Below, one piece after another: positions 1 to 6,768 of a stretch of 9,543 bases of DNA. The stretch covers positions 1-9,543 of the forward strand of contig JAJZKY010000139.1 of NCBI GenBank assembly GCA_021803885.1, written 5' to 3'. Each line of letters starts with the position of its first letter. The stretch's first letter is position 1. This stretch comes from Planctomycetota bacterium. GTDB taxonomy: Bacteria > Planctomycetota > Phycisphaerae > WQYP01 > JAJZKY01. A program made the translations under genes and the position numbers. The notes beneath the pieces were generated by a model. It searched no databases, was not told the origin of the DNA, and saw nothing but the letters and a program-made list of their open reading frames with translations.

Positions 1-413
1 TCGCTGGCTTCCAAAGTCGCAATGGCATTAAGCGCATCAGCATCCAGCACCAAGGGGCCGGCGTGCCGTTCCAACAGATCTAAAACAATTCGTTTGCCGG
101 TTGGTGACTGCCCCAGCCCGGGCCCAACAACGACCGCGTCGTGCTCGTCAGCAAAGCTGATAAGCCCTTTGACGTCACGGCTGCTCAAAGCAAAACCCGT
201 CGCCGTCGGACATAACGTAATTACCGCCGGAAGAATTTCTTTGGGCACAGCAACCCGCACCAGGCCGGCACCCGTGCGTGCAGCCCCCAGTGCCGCCAGA
301 GCCGGAGCGCCCACCATCGTTTCAGAACCACCTATGATTAAAACACGGCCGAAATCTCCCTTGTGTGCGTCATCTAAACGAACCGGCAACTTTGGTTTTT
401 CAATTGTTTCCAT
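1..413 (-). CDS. nnrD: ADP-dependent NAD(P)H-hydrate dehydratase, 5' part only (runs off the left edge)
   Basis: This enzyme dehydrates damaged (6S)-NAD(P)HX back to NAD(P)H with ADP (ATP in eukaryotes) in the cytosol; it has a ribokinase-like fold. 137 codons are visible. The family signature HKGDFGRVLIIGGS is at residues 17-30, followed by an Ala/Gly-rich helix with ARTGAGLVRVAVP at 45-57, the VVGPGLGQ loop at 95-102 and LVLDADALNAIA at 121-132. The C-terminal half, including the expected GxGD catalytic loop, lies outside the window. The ATG at 413 is chosen because an in-frame TAG lies four codons upstream and no other start fits; the ribosome binding site is weak. The protein starts directly in the kinase-like domain, so the epimerase domain (NnrE) fused in E. 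coli YjeF is absent here and must be encoded elsewhere. It is divergent from nadK, a functionally related neighbour. The identification is confident from motifs. Confidence 0.93.
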   Translation of the reverse strand, partial: METIEKPKLPVRLDDAHKGDFGRVLIIGGSETMVGAPALAALGAARTGAGLVRVAVPKEILPAVITLCPTATGFALSSRDVKGLISFADEHDAVVVGPGLGQSPTGKRIVLDLLERHAGPLVLDADALNAIATLEAS

Positions 414-535
414 TCCGATAGACTATGGCCCCTTGGCGTTGACGGCAAGTGATGTGCGGCACCCAGCGCCCGCAAACAGGCCCAAGATCACTTGAAGGCT
501 GGCTGATCGCCTTTTTACCGGTTATCCTTGCACCT
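414..535. promoter_or_regulatory. Divergent nnrD/nadK intergenic region with an 8-base inverted repeat
   Basis: This 122-base spacer separates two outward-facing genes, so it must hold promoters for both unless either is read through from outside. It contains a perfect 8-base inverted repeat, CAAGTGAT at 446-453 and ATCACTTG at 487-494, with 33 bases between the arms. On the minus strand, TTGCCG and TAGTCT lie 17 bases apart just before nnrD, but this is a weak match that would leave almost no leader. For nadK no convincing -35/-10 pair stands out. The regulatory role is inferred from position only. Confidence 0.4.
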
Positions 536-1384
536 ATGCAAATTGCGATAATCGCCAATCCGTCCAAGCCTGATGCGGTTGCCGCGGCACACAAGGTACA
601 GGCCTTTGTGCACCAGCAATCGGCTGATTGCTCAGTACAATTCGTATCTGACGTTTCCGCGAATGCGTTGGCCCGATTAAAAGCTGATCTGGTCATCGTC
701 CTGGGTGGAGATGGAACACTGCTGCAAGCTGCGAGGTTTTTGGCCAAGCTGGGCGGACGGGTTGTGGGCATCAATTTCGGCAAGTTGGGATATATGGCTG
801 CGTTTTCAGTCGAGCAGTTTCAACATCATTGGGTGGCTATTGCATCTAATCAAGCTCCCGTGACCAATCGGCTTATGCTGCATGCATGCATCGGCAGCGG
901 GAAAAAGCCCCCAGCAGCCAAGTTTGAATGTCTGGCGCTGAACGAAGTTGCGATCAACAGCGGCTCGCCCTTTAGAATGCTCGATATCCTGCTGCGGATT
1001 GATGGGCAGGACATCACCACCTTCCGCGGCGACGGCGTGGTAGTTTCGACGGCATCTGGGTCCACCGGATACAACTTATCCGCGGGAGGGCCTTTACTTT
1101 CGCCTGCGGTGGAAGCCATTGTGCTTACGCCCATCTGCGCACACTCGCTTTCGTTCAGGCCGGTTGTCCTGCCCGCGGAGACAACCGTAGAACTGGTGCC
1201 GCTTCGCGTGAATCCGGGTTCGATGGTTAATTTCGATGGTCAGGTGCTTGAATCGCTGGCCGAAGGACAGACTGTGACTGTGCGAAAAGCATCGGAAGTT
1301 CTTCGCCTTGTTGAAAATCCCGATCAGTCACACTGGCAGATGTTGGGCAGCAAACTGCAATGGGCGCAGAATCCGCGCGTGTAA
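536..1384 (+). CDS. nadK: NAD kinase (ATP or polyphosphate:NAD+ 2'-phosphotransferase)
   Basis: This enzyme phosphorylates NAD+ to NADP+, the only de novo source of NADP(H), in the cytosol. The 282-residue product has the normal bacterial length. It shows the N-terminal strand MQIAIIANPSK, the GGDGT catalytic motif at 57-61 (Asp59 the expected general base), GINFGKLGYMA at 79-89, the NE motif of the NAD site at 136-137, and the Gly-rich signature SGSTGYNLSAGGP at 174-186 followed by SPAVEAIVLTPICAHSLSFRP. The start at ATG 536 is chosen because it places the canonical first strand at the N-terminus. An in-frame GTG 449/ATG 452 would add 29 residues unlike the family. No clear Shine-Dalgarno precedes 536, so the start is not certain. 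It is divergent from nnrD and only 33 bases upstream of the membrane-protein gene, so the two are probably co-transcribed. Confidence 0.95.
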   Translation: MQIAIIANPSKPDAVAAAHKVQAFVHQQSADCSVQFVSDVSANALARLKADLVIVLGGDGTLLQAARFLAKLGGRVVGINFGKLGYMAAFSVEQFQHHWVAIASNQAPVTNRLMLHACIGSGKKPPAAKFECLALNEVAINSGSPFRMLDILLRIDGQDITTFRGDGVVVSTASGSTGYNLSAGGPLLSPAVEAIVLTPICAHSLSFRPVVLPAETTVELVPLRVNPGSMVNFDGQVLESLAEGQTVTVRKASEVLRLVENPDQSHWQMLGSKLQWAQNPRV

Positions 1385-1417
1385 CATTAATGCGATGTTA
1401 TTGAGGTTATCGCCAGT

Positions 1418-3151
1418 ATGGTTGACAAAATCCCATCCAACCCCGGAGGCATCCCACCGAGGCACTTTGTGCTTGACCAGGTCTCATGGAGCCACATTTT
1501 TAATTTCTCACTTATTTTTCGAGCTTTCCGACTGGCCATTCAGCCTACATCGTTGCTGATTGGTTTGGCGGCCATCATGGTAATCTACACTTGCGGCCGC
1601 GCACTGGATATTGTGTGGGGCCCGCAGGTGCTGCCAGGAACAATTCAGCAATTTCATTCCCCCATTCCCGGCTACTACCAAGGCATGCTGGAGCAACAGC
1701 AAAGCACCCAACGCGAAGAGTTACTGACTCTGCTGGAAAACTCAGGCCAAACTCTATCCCCCAGCGAGACCGACCAACTCACCCGATCGCCGGCCGCCTG
1801 CTACAGCAAGCTTCGCGCCATTTATGAGCAGCAGTTTCGCAACACCGTCGCCGGCCTTTCGACAGATACGATCTTGTCGCCCTCTGACAGGCAAAGAGCG
1901 GCTCGCCGCGCAGGCCAGCGACTGCTGGTTCGGATGGAGCGGCTCAGATCGGTGGTGGGACGCGGTATTTTTGATGCGCTGCTGCATTTTGAGGTTTCGC
2001 AGTTTCATCACTTCGAAAACAGCATGCTTCATATGCTCTGTCTGTCCGCGGTTTACAATGGCGATGAAGTCGGCGGCTCCGGAAGGGGCAGCCATGCCAT
2101 CACGCTGCATGTTCTGCCATCCGACGTCAGGCGGGTTTGGGACTCCAGCAGCGTCAGTGGGTCGTTGGCCAACCTTATGATAACAGGTCCGTCTTGGCTG
2201 CTGGCCGGAGCTGAACCGCTGCAAAAACAGCCAACCGACACCAGCGCGTCATTTTGGCTGCGCCGCATAGCGTACGAAGCGAGCGTGCTCATTTTTTTAA
2301 TTGTATCGCTGTGCGCCTTCGCCATTGCCGGAGCGATGATCTGCCGGAGATCGGCATTGCAACTGGCCGGCAAACCGCACGATTTGGCGTCGCTCTGGCG
2401 ATTTACGCATGAAAAACTTCGTACATTTCTTATGACTCCCCTGCTCCCATTTTTAACCATTATTTTTACGGGAGCAGTTCTGGCACTGCTGGCTCTGCCG
2501 GGAGCCATTCCGGTTGTGGGCGAGCTTTATGTTGGCTTGCTATTCTGGGTGTTTCTGATCGGCGGCTTTATTATCATGCTGATGATCCTCGGCTTGATCG
2601 GCGGCTTTACCTTGATGTACCCCACGGTTGCCATCGAAAACTCCGATGCCTTTGACGCTATCAGCCGCAGTTTCAGTTACGTTTACGCCAGCCCATGGCG
2701 GGTGCTGTTTTACAGCCTGCTGGCAATGGGCTACGGCGTTGTCACGAACTTGTTTCTCTGCTTTGCCCTTTTATTAATGCTGCTCGGAGCACACACCTGT
2801 CTAAGCACTTCTGTGAGTTGGCTTTTCCATGCGCATGGCTGGTATGGCGGCGTAAGCAAGTTAAGCGCCATATGGCCGACTCCAACATGGCGGCATCTGG
2901 TACAGCCACCCAACTGGTGGGCCATGAACTGGTCAGAGTTTTTGGCAGCGCAAGGCGTTTATTTTTGGCTTTATTTGGCGGTCAGTCTGATCGGCGCCTA
3001 TATGGTGGCCTATTTTTTCTGCTCCAATGTCATTATTTATTTGCTGCTGCGGCGCCATCTCGATGGCCAATCGCTGCAAGACATCGCCGGCGTTCCCGCA
3101 GTTGCGGCGGCGAGCCCTGCCGAAGCTGATAACGACGCGGCCGCGCCTTAA
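1418..3151 (+). CDS. Large polytopic membrane protein of unknown function (planctomycete-type conserved hypothetical)
   Basis: I cannot assign a function. The 577-residue protein has one hydrophobic segment near residues 43-58, then a long hydrophilic, charged, partly helical stretch (about 60-285). A C-terminal membrane domain follows, with segments near 286-310, 340-362, 370-402 (probably two), 427-458 and 513-545. A short cytoplasmic-looking end is rich in Ala and Asp. The sequence between the central segments, around residues 409-428, carries a motif of the form DAFDAISRSFSYVYASPW, which I recall from conserved membrane proteins of planctomycetes; the ending IIYLLLRRHLDGQSL (residues 539-553) is also typical of them. 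The start at ATG 1418 is preceded by GAGG about 11 bases upstream, slightly long. The gene follows nadK by 33 bases and precedes the peptidase by 68, suggesting an operon. No enzyme motif, transporter signature or ATP-binding site is visible. Confidence 0.85.
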   Translation: MVDKIPSNPGGIPPRHFVLDQVSWSHIFNFSLIFRAFRLAIQPTSLLIGLAAIMVIYTCGRALDIVWGPQVLPGTIQQFHSPIPGYYQGMLEQQQSTQREELLTLLENSGQTLSPSETDQLTRSPAACYSKLRAIYEQQFRNTVAGLSTDTILSPSDRQRAARRAGQRLLVRMERLRSVVGRGIFDALLHFEVSQFHHFENSMLHMLCLSAVYNGDEVGGSGRGSHAITLHVLPSDVRRVWDSSSVSGSLANLMITGPSWLLAGAEPLQKQPTDTSASFWLRRIAYEASVLIFLIVSLCAFAIAGAMICRRSALQLAGKPHDLASLWRFTHEKLRTFLMTPLLPFLTIIFTGAVLALLALPGAIPVVGELYVGLLFWVFLIGGFIIMLMILGLIGGFTLMYPTVAIENSDAFDAISRSFSYVYASPWRVLFYSLLAMGYGVVTNLFLCFALLLMLLGAHTCLSTSVSWLFHAHGWYGGVSKLSAIWPTPTWRHLVQPPNWWAMNWSEFLAAQGVYFWLYLAVSLIGAYMVAYFFCSNVIIYLLLRRHLDGQSLQDIAGVPAVAAASPAEADNDAAAP

Positions 3152-3219
3152 TGCACCTGCGGTGATCCGGGCAGGCTGAACCATGATCGCTATGGACTTT
3201 TAACCAAGGATGTTGCCCT

Positions 3220-4428
3220 GTGAACCCACGCCAACTTAACTTACTTAAGGCCGTGGTTAATCTGCCTACAGCGCCATATCACGAGCAATATGTTGATCAA
3301 TTCATAAGCCAATGGATGCTTAGCCTTGGCGCGGGTAAATTGCTGACCAGCCGCCGCGACCAAGCGGGCAATATCTACCTGCAATATGAACACCGACCAA
3401 GGTCAAAACGTAAACTGGTGTTCGAGGCACACAGCGATCACCCCGGCTTCGTCTCTTTGAGCCGCAGCCGCAAAGGACGGCTTCGGGCGGTTTTTCGGGG
3501 TGGTGTACGATCGAAGTGCTTTGCGAATGCACGCGTGAGGTTTTGGCTGCCCGAATCATTGAGTACAGCGGCATCGCGGCGCACTTTGCAATATATTTCC
3601 GGCCGCTGGATACCAGCCGAGATTACGTCGGTCAAACCGGGCCGCCAGGCAACTGATCAAATTGTGGAATTGGCTAACGTCGCTGCGGCGTTGCCGCCCG
3701 GAAGCATTGGCATGTGGGATATTCCTGATGCTCGCATCACAGGCAGCCTGCTGTATGCTAGGGCATGCGATGACTTGGCCGGTGTGACCGCCGTCTTGGC
3801 AGCTTTGGAAGAACTGGTGAATCGCAAGGCCCGAGCCAGCTTAACAGTCTTGATAACGCGAGCCGAGGAGGTCGGCTTTGCAGGCTCCTTGGCGGCGCTT
3901 ATGAATCACAAGTTAGAGCCAAGCACCTCAGTCATCGGCCTCGAAACAAGCAGCCTGCGGCCAGAATCACCTCAGGGAGCCGGCCCCGTGGTGCGTGTTG
4001 GCGACAAGACGAGCATTTTTAGCGACCGGCTTACACGATTTATCGGCGCAACCGCGGCCGATTTGGCCCATTGGAACAACGATTTTTGCTGGCAGCGGCG
4101 ACTGATGGATGGCGGCACCTGCGACACAACCGCATTTCAGGCATTTGGCTACGACGCTGCCGGTATCTGCCTGTCGCTGGGCAACTATCACAACATGTGT
4201 GAGCCAACAACCCGCATCAGCGAGGCGCTTCGCGCCGGCCCGCACATTGCCGCTGAAACCATCAACATCAATGATTTTAGCAACCTGGTTGCGTTGCTTG
4301 TGGCCATTGCCGAATCCTTCCATAAATACGATCCAGACGCGTCAGCGCTTAAAACCCGCCTAAGCAAGATGTACCGGCAAAATCAGCGGTCCCTGCTTTT
4401 GGCAAATAAATCAAGCAACATTTCCTGA
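3220..4428 (+). CDS. M42-like (glutamyl/TET-type) metallo-aminopeptidase
   Basis: A co-catalytic metallopeptidase of the MH clan, probably a cytosolic aminopeptidase; M42 enzymes often form large tetrahedral complexes that trim peptides. Visible metal and catalytic positions, in family order, are: His71 in AHSDH (70-74); the Asp pair 184-185 in ARACDDLAGV; the Glu pair 216-217 in TRAEEVGFAGS (base and ligand); Glu242 in GLETS, where M42 enzymes commonly have Asp; and His324 in LGNYHNM. Spacing matches M42 better than M20 or M28. At 402 residues it is somewhat longer than usual (about 330-370), with extra length around 95-150 in the region of the inserted beta domain. The start is GTG 3220, supported by AAGGA nine bases upstream. 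Substrate preference cannot be read from the sequence. It lies between the membrane protein and pyrG on the same strand. Confidence 0.88.
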   Translation: MNPRQLNLLKAVVNLPTAPYHEQYVDQFISQWMLSLGAGKLLTSRRDQAGNIYLQYEHRPRSKRKLVFEAHSDHPGFVSLSRSRKGRLRAVFRGGVRSKCFANARVRFWLPESLSTAASRRTLQYISGRWIPAEITSVKPGRQATDQIVELANVAAALPPGSIGMWDIPDARITGSLLYARACDDLAGVTAVLAALEELVNRKARASLTVLITRAEEVGFAGSLAALMNHKLEPSTSVIGLETSSLRPESPQGAGPVVRVGDKTSIFSDRLTRFIGATAADLAHWNNDFCWQRRLMDGGTCDTTAFQAFGYDAAGICLSLGNYHNMCEPTTRISEALRAGPHIAAETININDFSNLVALLVAIAESFHKYDPDASALKTRLSKMYRQNQRSLLLANKSSNIS

Positions 4429-4431
4429 GTA

Positions 4432-4468
4432 TCGGGCCGGTTCAAAGCCCGACTTTGCCACCGGGCAA
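4432..4468 (+). other. Tandem and mutually exclusive small hairpins upstream of pyrG
   Basis: Hairpin A pairs TCGGGC (4432-4437) with GCCCGA (4447-4452) across a nine-base loop. Hairpin B pairs TTGCC (4455-4459) with GGCAA (4464-4468) across ACCG. An alternative pairing of GCCCG (4447-4451) with CGGGC (4462-4466) would disrupt both. There is no T-run after either stem, so this is not a standard intrinsic terminator. It could be a weak 3' end for the peptidase transcript or simply GC-rich coincidence. Confidence 0.35.
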
Positions 4469-4482
4469 CTATCGAGTATTCT
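4455..4482 (+). promoter_or_regulatory. Candidate sigma70-like promoter for pyrG
   Basis: TTGCCA at 4455-4460 (five of six to TTGACA) and TATTCT at 4477-4482 (four of six to TATAAT) are 16 bases apart and end 22 bases before the pyrG ATG. A transcript from here would have a leader of roughly 15 bases holding the GAGG ribosome binding site at 4495-4498. The -35 overlaps hairpin B. It is a prediction from consensus only; planctomycete promoters need not match it closely. Confidence 0.4.
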
Positions 4483-4504
4483 TTAGACCATTGTGAGGTT
4501 GTGC

Positions 4505-6349
4505 ATGACAAACGAATCAAATCCGGATTTGGCCGCCCTAGGGCATAGCACCGACGAAACGGAGTTTTATACCCCCCTGCCCGAAGGCTATGTGAAAGGC
4601 CGCACCAAGTATGTGGTGGTGCTGGGCACCGTGATGAGCGGCCTGGGCAAAGGGATTTTCAGTTCCAGCCTCGCGAAGATTCTCAAGGATAAAGGCTTAC
4701 GGGTGGCCCCGATTAAAATGGAAGGCTACCTTAATATAGACTCTGGAACCCTTAACCCCTTCAGGCACGGTGAGGTATTTGTACTCGACGACGGTATGGA
4801 AACCGACATGGACCTGGGTACCTACGAGCGCATGCTCGATGAAAACCTTTCCGCCCGAAACTTTACCACCAGCGGCCAGATATTCACCCGCATTTTAGAA
4901 CGTGAGCGTCACGGCCAGTACCTTGGTCGCGATGTGCAGATGATTCCGCATGTAACGGGCGAAGTGAAACGTACCCTTCGTCAGTTGGCTACCGAAGCAA
5001 AAGCTGACATCGTATTTGTGGAGGTGGGCGGCACCGTCGGCGACTATGAGAACGGCTACTTTATTGAGGCCGTGCGTGAACTCGCCTATGAAGAAGGTGA
5101 AGATTCCGTTTGTATTGTGGCGCTGACGTATATCATGGAGCCGCAATCGCTGGGCGAACAAAAATCCAAGGCGGCACAGCTGGGAATGAGACAGGTCATG
5201 GAAGCGGGCCTGCAGCCTCATATCATTGCGTGCCGCTGCCCCTCCCCGGTAACCGATAAAGTCCGCCAGAAGATTTCGATGTTCAGCAACGTACCGCTGC
5301 GACGGGTCTTTTCGATGCACGACATGCCGAGTATCTACCTCGTTCCCGAAATGCTGCGCGAAGCAGGCATGGATCGCGAAGTTCTTACGCTGTTGGGCCT
5401 GCATGAACGCGTTAATCAGCGCAATGAGGATCAGGCCCGCCGCAAGTGGCAGTGGTTTGTGGAACGGCTGCTGGCTCCCAAAGAAAAGACCGTCAACATT
5501 GCCGTCACCGGTAAATACACGTCGGTGCGTGACGCTTATGCAAGCATAGACAAAGCGCTGGAACATTGCGGCGCCCACGCCCAGTGCCGCGTCAACATAC
5601 AGTGGATTGACACCAGCCAGCTTAACGCCCGCAATGTGGCCGATGCCCTGCGCGGCTGTCATGCCGTGCTGTGCCCCGGTGGTTTTGGTTCGCGCGGCGC
5701 TGAAGGAAAAATTGAATGCGTTCGCTTCGCCCGCGAAAACAACATCCCCTACCTGGGAATATGTCTTGGCTTTCAGATGGCGGTCGTTGAGTTCGCACGC
5801 AACGTATGCGGACTGGCCAATGCCAATACCACCGAATTTGACGCGCATTGTCCGCATCCCGTCATTGACGTATTGCCGGAACAGAAAAAAATCGAAGGTC
5901 TCGGCGGCAACATGCGCCTCGGCGGAAAAGACGTCATACTAAAGCCCGGCAGCCGCATCAGCGACTTGTACGGCGCAGCGGAAAGCGTGCGTTTGCGTTT
6001 CCGCCACCGCTATGAGGTTGAACCGAAATACATTGACCAGTTGGAGCGCGGCGGCCTCATTTTCAGCGGTCATGCCCCCCATCAACCCATTATGCAAATG
6101 CTGGAACTTCCCGAAAGCGTGCATCCCTATTTTATGGCAACGCAGGCGCATCCCTGCCTCACCAGCCGCCCGCTTACCCCAGACCCGCTCTTTTTAGGGC
6201 TAGTACAAGCGGCTTTGATCAGAGCCTACCCGCAGCAGGTATTTTCAACCATGGCGGGCGGCAAGCCTGCGGCCACCGTTGCCTCCACTACCTCCAAATC
6301 GGCCCCAGAGCCGCGGCCAACCAAGGCGGAGGCCTCCGCAGCCCTGTGA
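4505..6349 (+). CDS. pyrG: CTP synthase (glutamine-hydrolysing type), divergent variant
   Basis: This enzyme converts UTP to CTP with ATP and ammonia from glutamine, the last step of pyrimidine nucleotide synthesis. The synthetase domain (about 35-300) has a P-loop, GTVMSGLGKG at 41-50 with Lys49; Asp103 in ETDMDLGTYER; and Glu173 in VEVGGTVGD. These match the E. coli Lys18, Asp72 and Glu140. The class I glutaminase domain (about 330-575) has CPGGFGSRGAEGKIE (390-404), the nucleophile Cys420 in LGICLGFQ, RHRYEVE at 500-506 and His549. Odd points: the triad Glu (E. coli 517) is Cys551 (HPC not HPE); KTKPTQ in the pyrimidine site is KSKAAQ (220-225); KLDPY is KMEGY (71-75). It has an N-terminal extension of about 33 residues and an Ala/Pro/Lys-rich tail (575-614), so 614 residues versus about 540. 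ATG 4505 is chosen for its GAGG six bases upstream; in-frame GTG 4493 lacks one. Confidence 0.95.
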   Translation: MTNESNPDLAALGHSTDETEFYTPLPEGYVKGRTKYVVVLGTVMSGLGKGIFSSSLAKILKDKGLRVAPIKMEGYLNIDSGTLNPFRHGEVFVLDDGMETDMDLGTYERMLDENLSARNFTTSGQIFTRILERERHGQYLGRDVQMIPHVTGEVKRTLRQLATEAKADIVFVEVGGTVGDYENGYFIEAVRELAYEEGEDSVCIVALTYIMEPQSLGEQKSKAAQLGMRQVMEAGLQPHIIACRCPSPVTDKVRQKISMFSNVPLRRVFSMHDMPSIYLVPEMLREAGMDREVLTLLGLHERVNQRNEDQARRKWQWFVERLLAPKEKTVNIAVTGKYTSVRDAYASIDKALEHCGAHAQCRVNIQWIDTSQLNARNVADALRGCHAVLCPGGFGSRGAEGKIECVRFARENNIPYLGICLGFQMAVVEFARNVCGLANANTTEFDAHCPHPVIDVLPEQKKIEGLGGNMRLGGKDVILKPGSRISDLYGAAESVRLRFRHRYEVEPKYIDQLERGGLIFSGHAPHQPIMQMLELPESVHPYFMATQAHPCLTSRPLTPDPLFLGLVQAALIRAYPQQVFSTMAGGKPAATVASTTSKSAPEPRPTKAEASAAL

Positions 6350-6399
6350 ACAAAGGAACTGCAGACGCGCTCTCTCCTCCGACGATCGAGGCAAGTTCG
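6350..6399. other. Convergent gap between pyrG and the minus-strand small gene
   Basis: Fifty bases separate the two convergent stop codons. The only secondary structure I see is a weak stem, CCTC (6376-6379) with GAGG (6388-6391) and a bulge, with no T-run on either strand. No convincing intrinsic terminator is present, so transcripts may overlap or end in a factor-dependent way. Confidence 0.3.
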
Positions 6400-6768
6400 T
6401 TATAACGTCACGTCATCGGGCGGTTTCTCGCTGACGCGTTTACCCGCAAGCGCCCACGCATCAACATAGGGCGTGGCAATGTTTTTAGCATCAGGTCGGG
6501 GCAATACGGCACGTCGCAGCGCAAGCATCAGCGTTACCTGCATAATAAGCCCGGTAAGAACGAGAATAATAAATACGAGTCCGATGTATCCCACCAATAA
6601 CTTCTGACGCGATGGCTTGTGTGACATCTGTTTCTGTGCAGGCTTGGTTGCGGGTACCGCCGCAATTGACGGGGCCTTAACGACAGCCTCGGCGTGACAC
6701 AACACTGGAGTCGCCCATAAAACAAGGGCCAGCAGCACCAACCGAAAATAACTTCGCATGAAGCTCAT
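6400..6768 (-). CDS. Small protein with signal peptide and one membrane segment, unknown function
   Basis: I do not recognise a named family. The 122-residue product begins with a signal-peptide-like segment (Arg5, a hydrophobic core at about 8-23, a possible cleavage after CHA at residue 26). Then comes a Lys/Pro/Ala-rich linker (27-56), a strong transmembrane helix at about 58-82, Arg-Arg at 85-86 and a short hydrophilic tail containing TPYVDAWALAGKR (99-111). Such tails occur in small planctomycete membrane proteins as I remember them. The start at ATG 6768 is chosen because AAAGGA lies just upstream with four bases between. ATG 6783 (five residues longer) also has a G-run before it, and ATG 6759 is a third option. 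A gene here is supported by this organisation and by the lack of any competing frame. It lies 149 bases downstream of the CE7 esterase on the same strand and is convergent with pyrG. Confidence 0.7.
   Translation of the reverse strand: MSFMRSYFRLVLLALVLWATPVLCHAEAVVKAPSIAAVPATKPAQKQMSHKPSRQKLLVGYIGLVFIILVLTGLIMQVTLMLALRRAVLPRPDAKNIATPYVDAWALAGKRVSEKPPDDVTL

Noticed and set aside
22..495. A 157-codon plus-strand open frame at the left edge
   Set aside because: The opposite strand encodes clear NnrD motifs over most of the same bases; the plus-strand product is Ser/Pro/Arg-rich without family features.
449..535. A 29-residue N-terminal extension of NadK from GTG 449 or ATG 452
   Set aside because: The family begins at the strand found at residue 1 of the ATG 536 start, and the extension shows no conserved feature and would consume the divergent promoter region.
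3173..3204. Possible terminator between the membrane protein and the peptidase (CCAT/ATGG stem before CTTTT)
   Set aside because: The stem is only four base pairs with a seven-base loop and the T-run is short and not adjacent; too weak to call.
4895..5857. A 320-codon open frame on the minus strand opposite pyrG
   Set aside because: It is fully inside the strongly supported pyrG gene and its translation has no recognisable domain; it is a composition-driven shadow.
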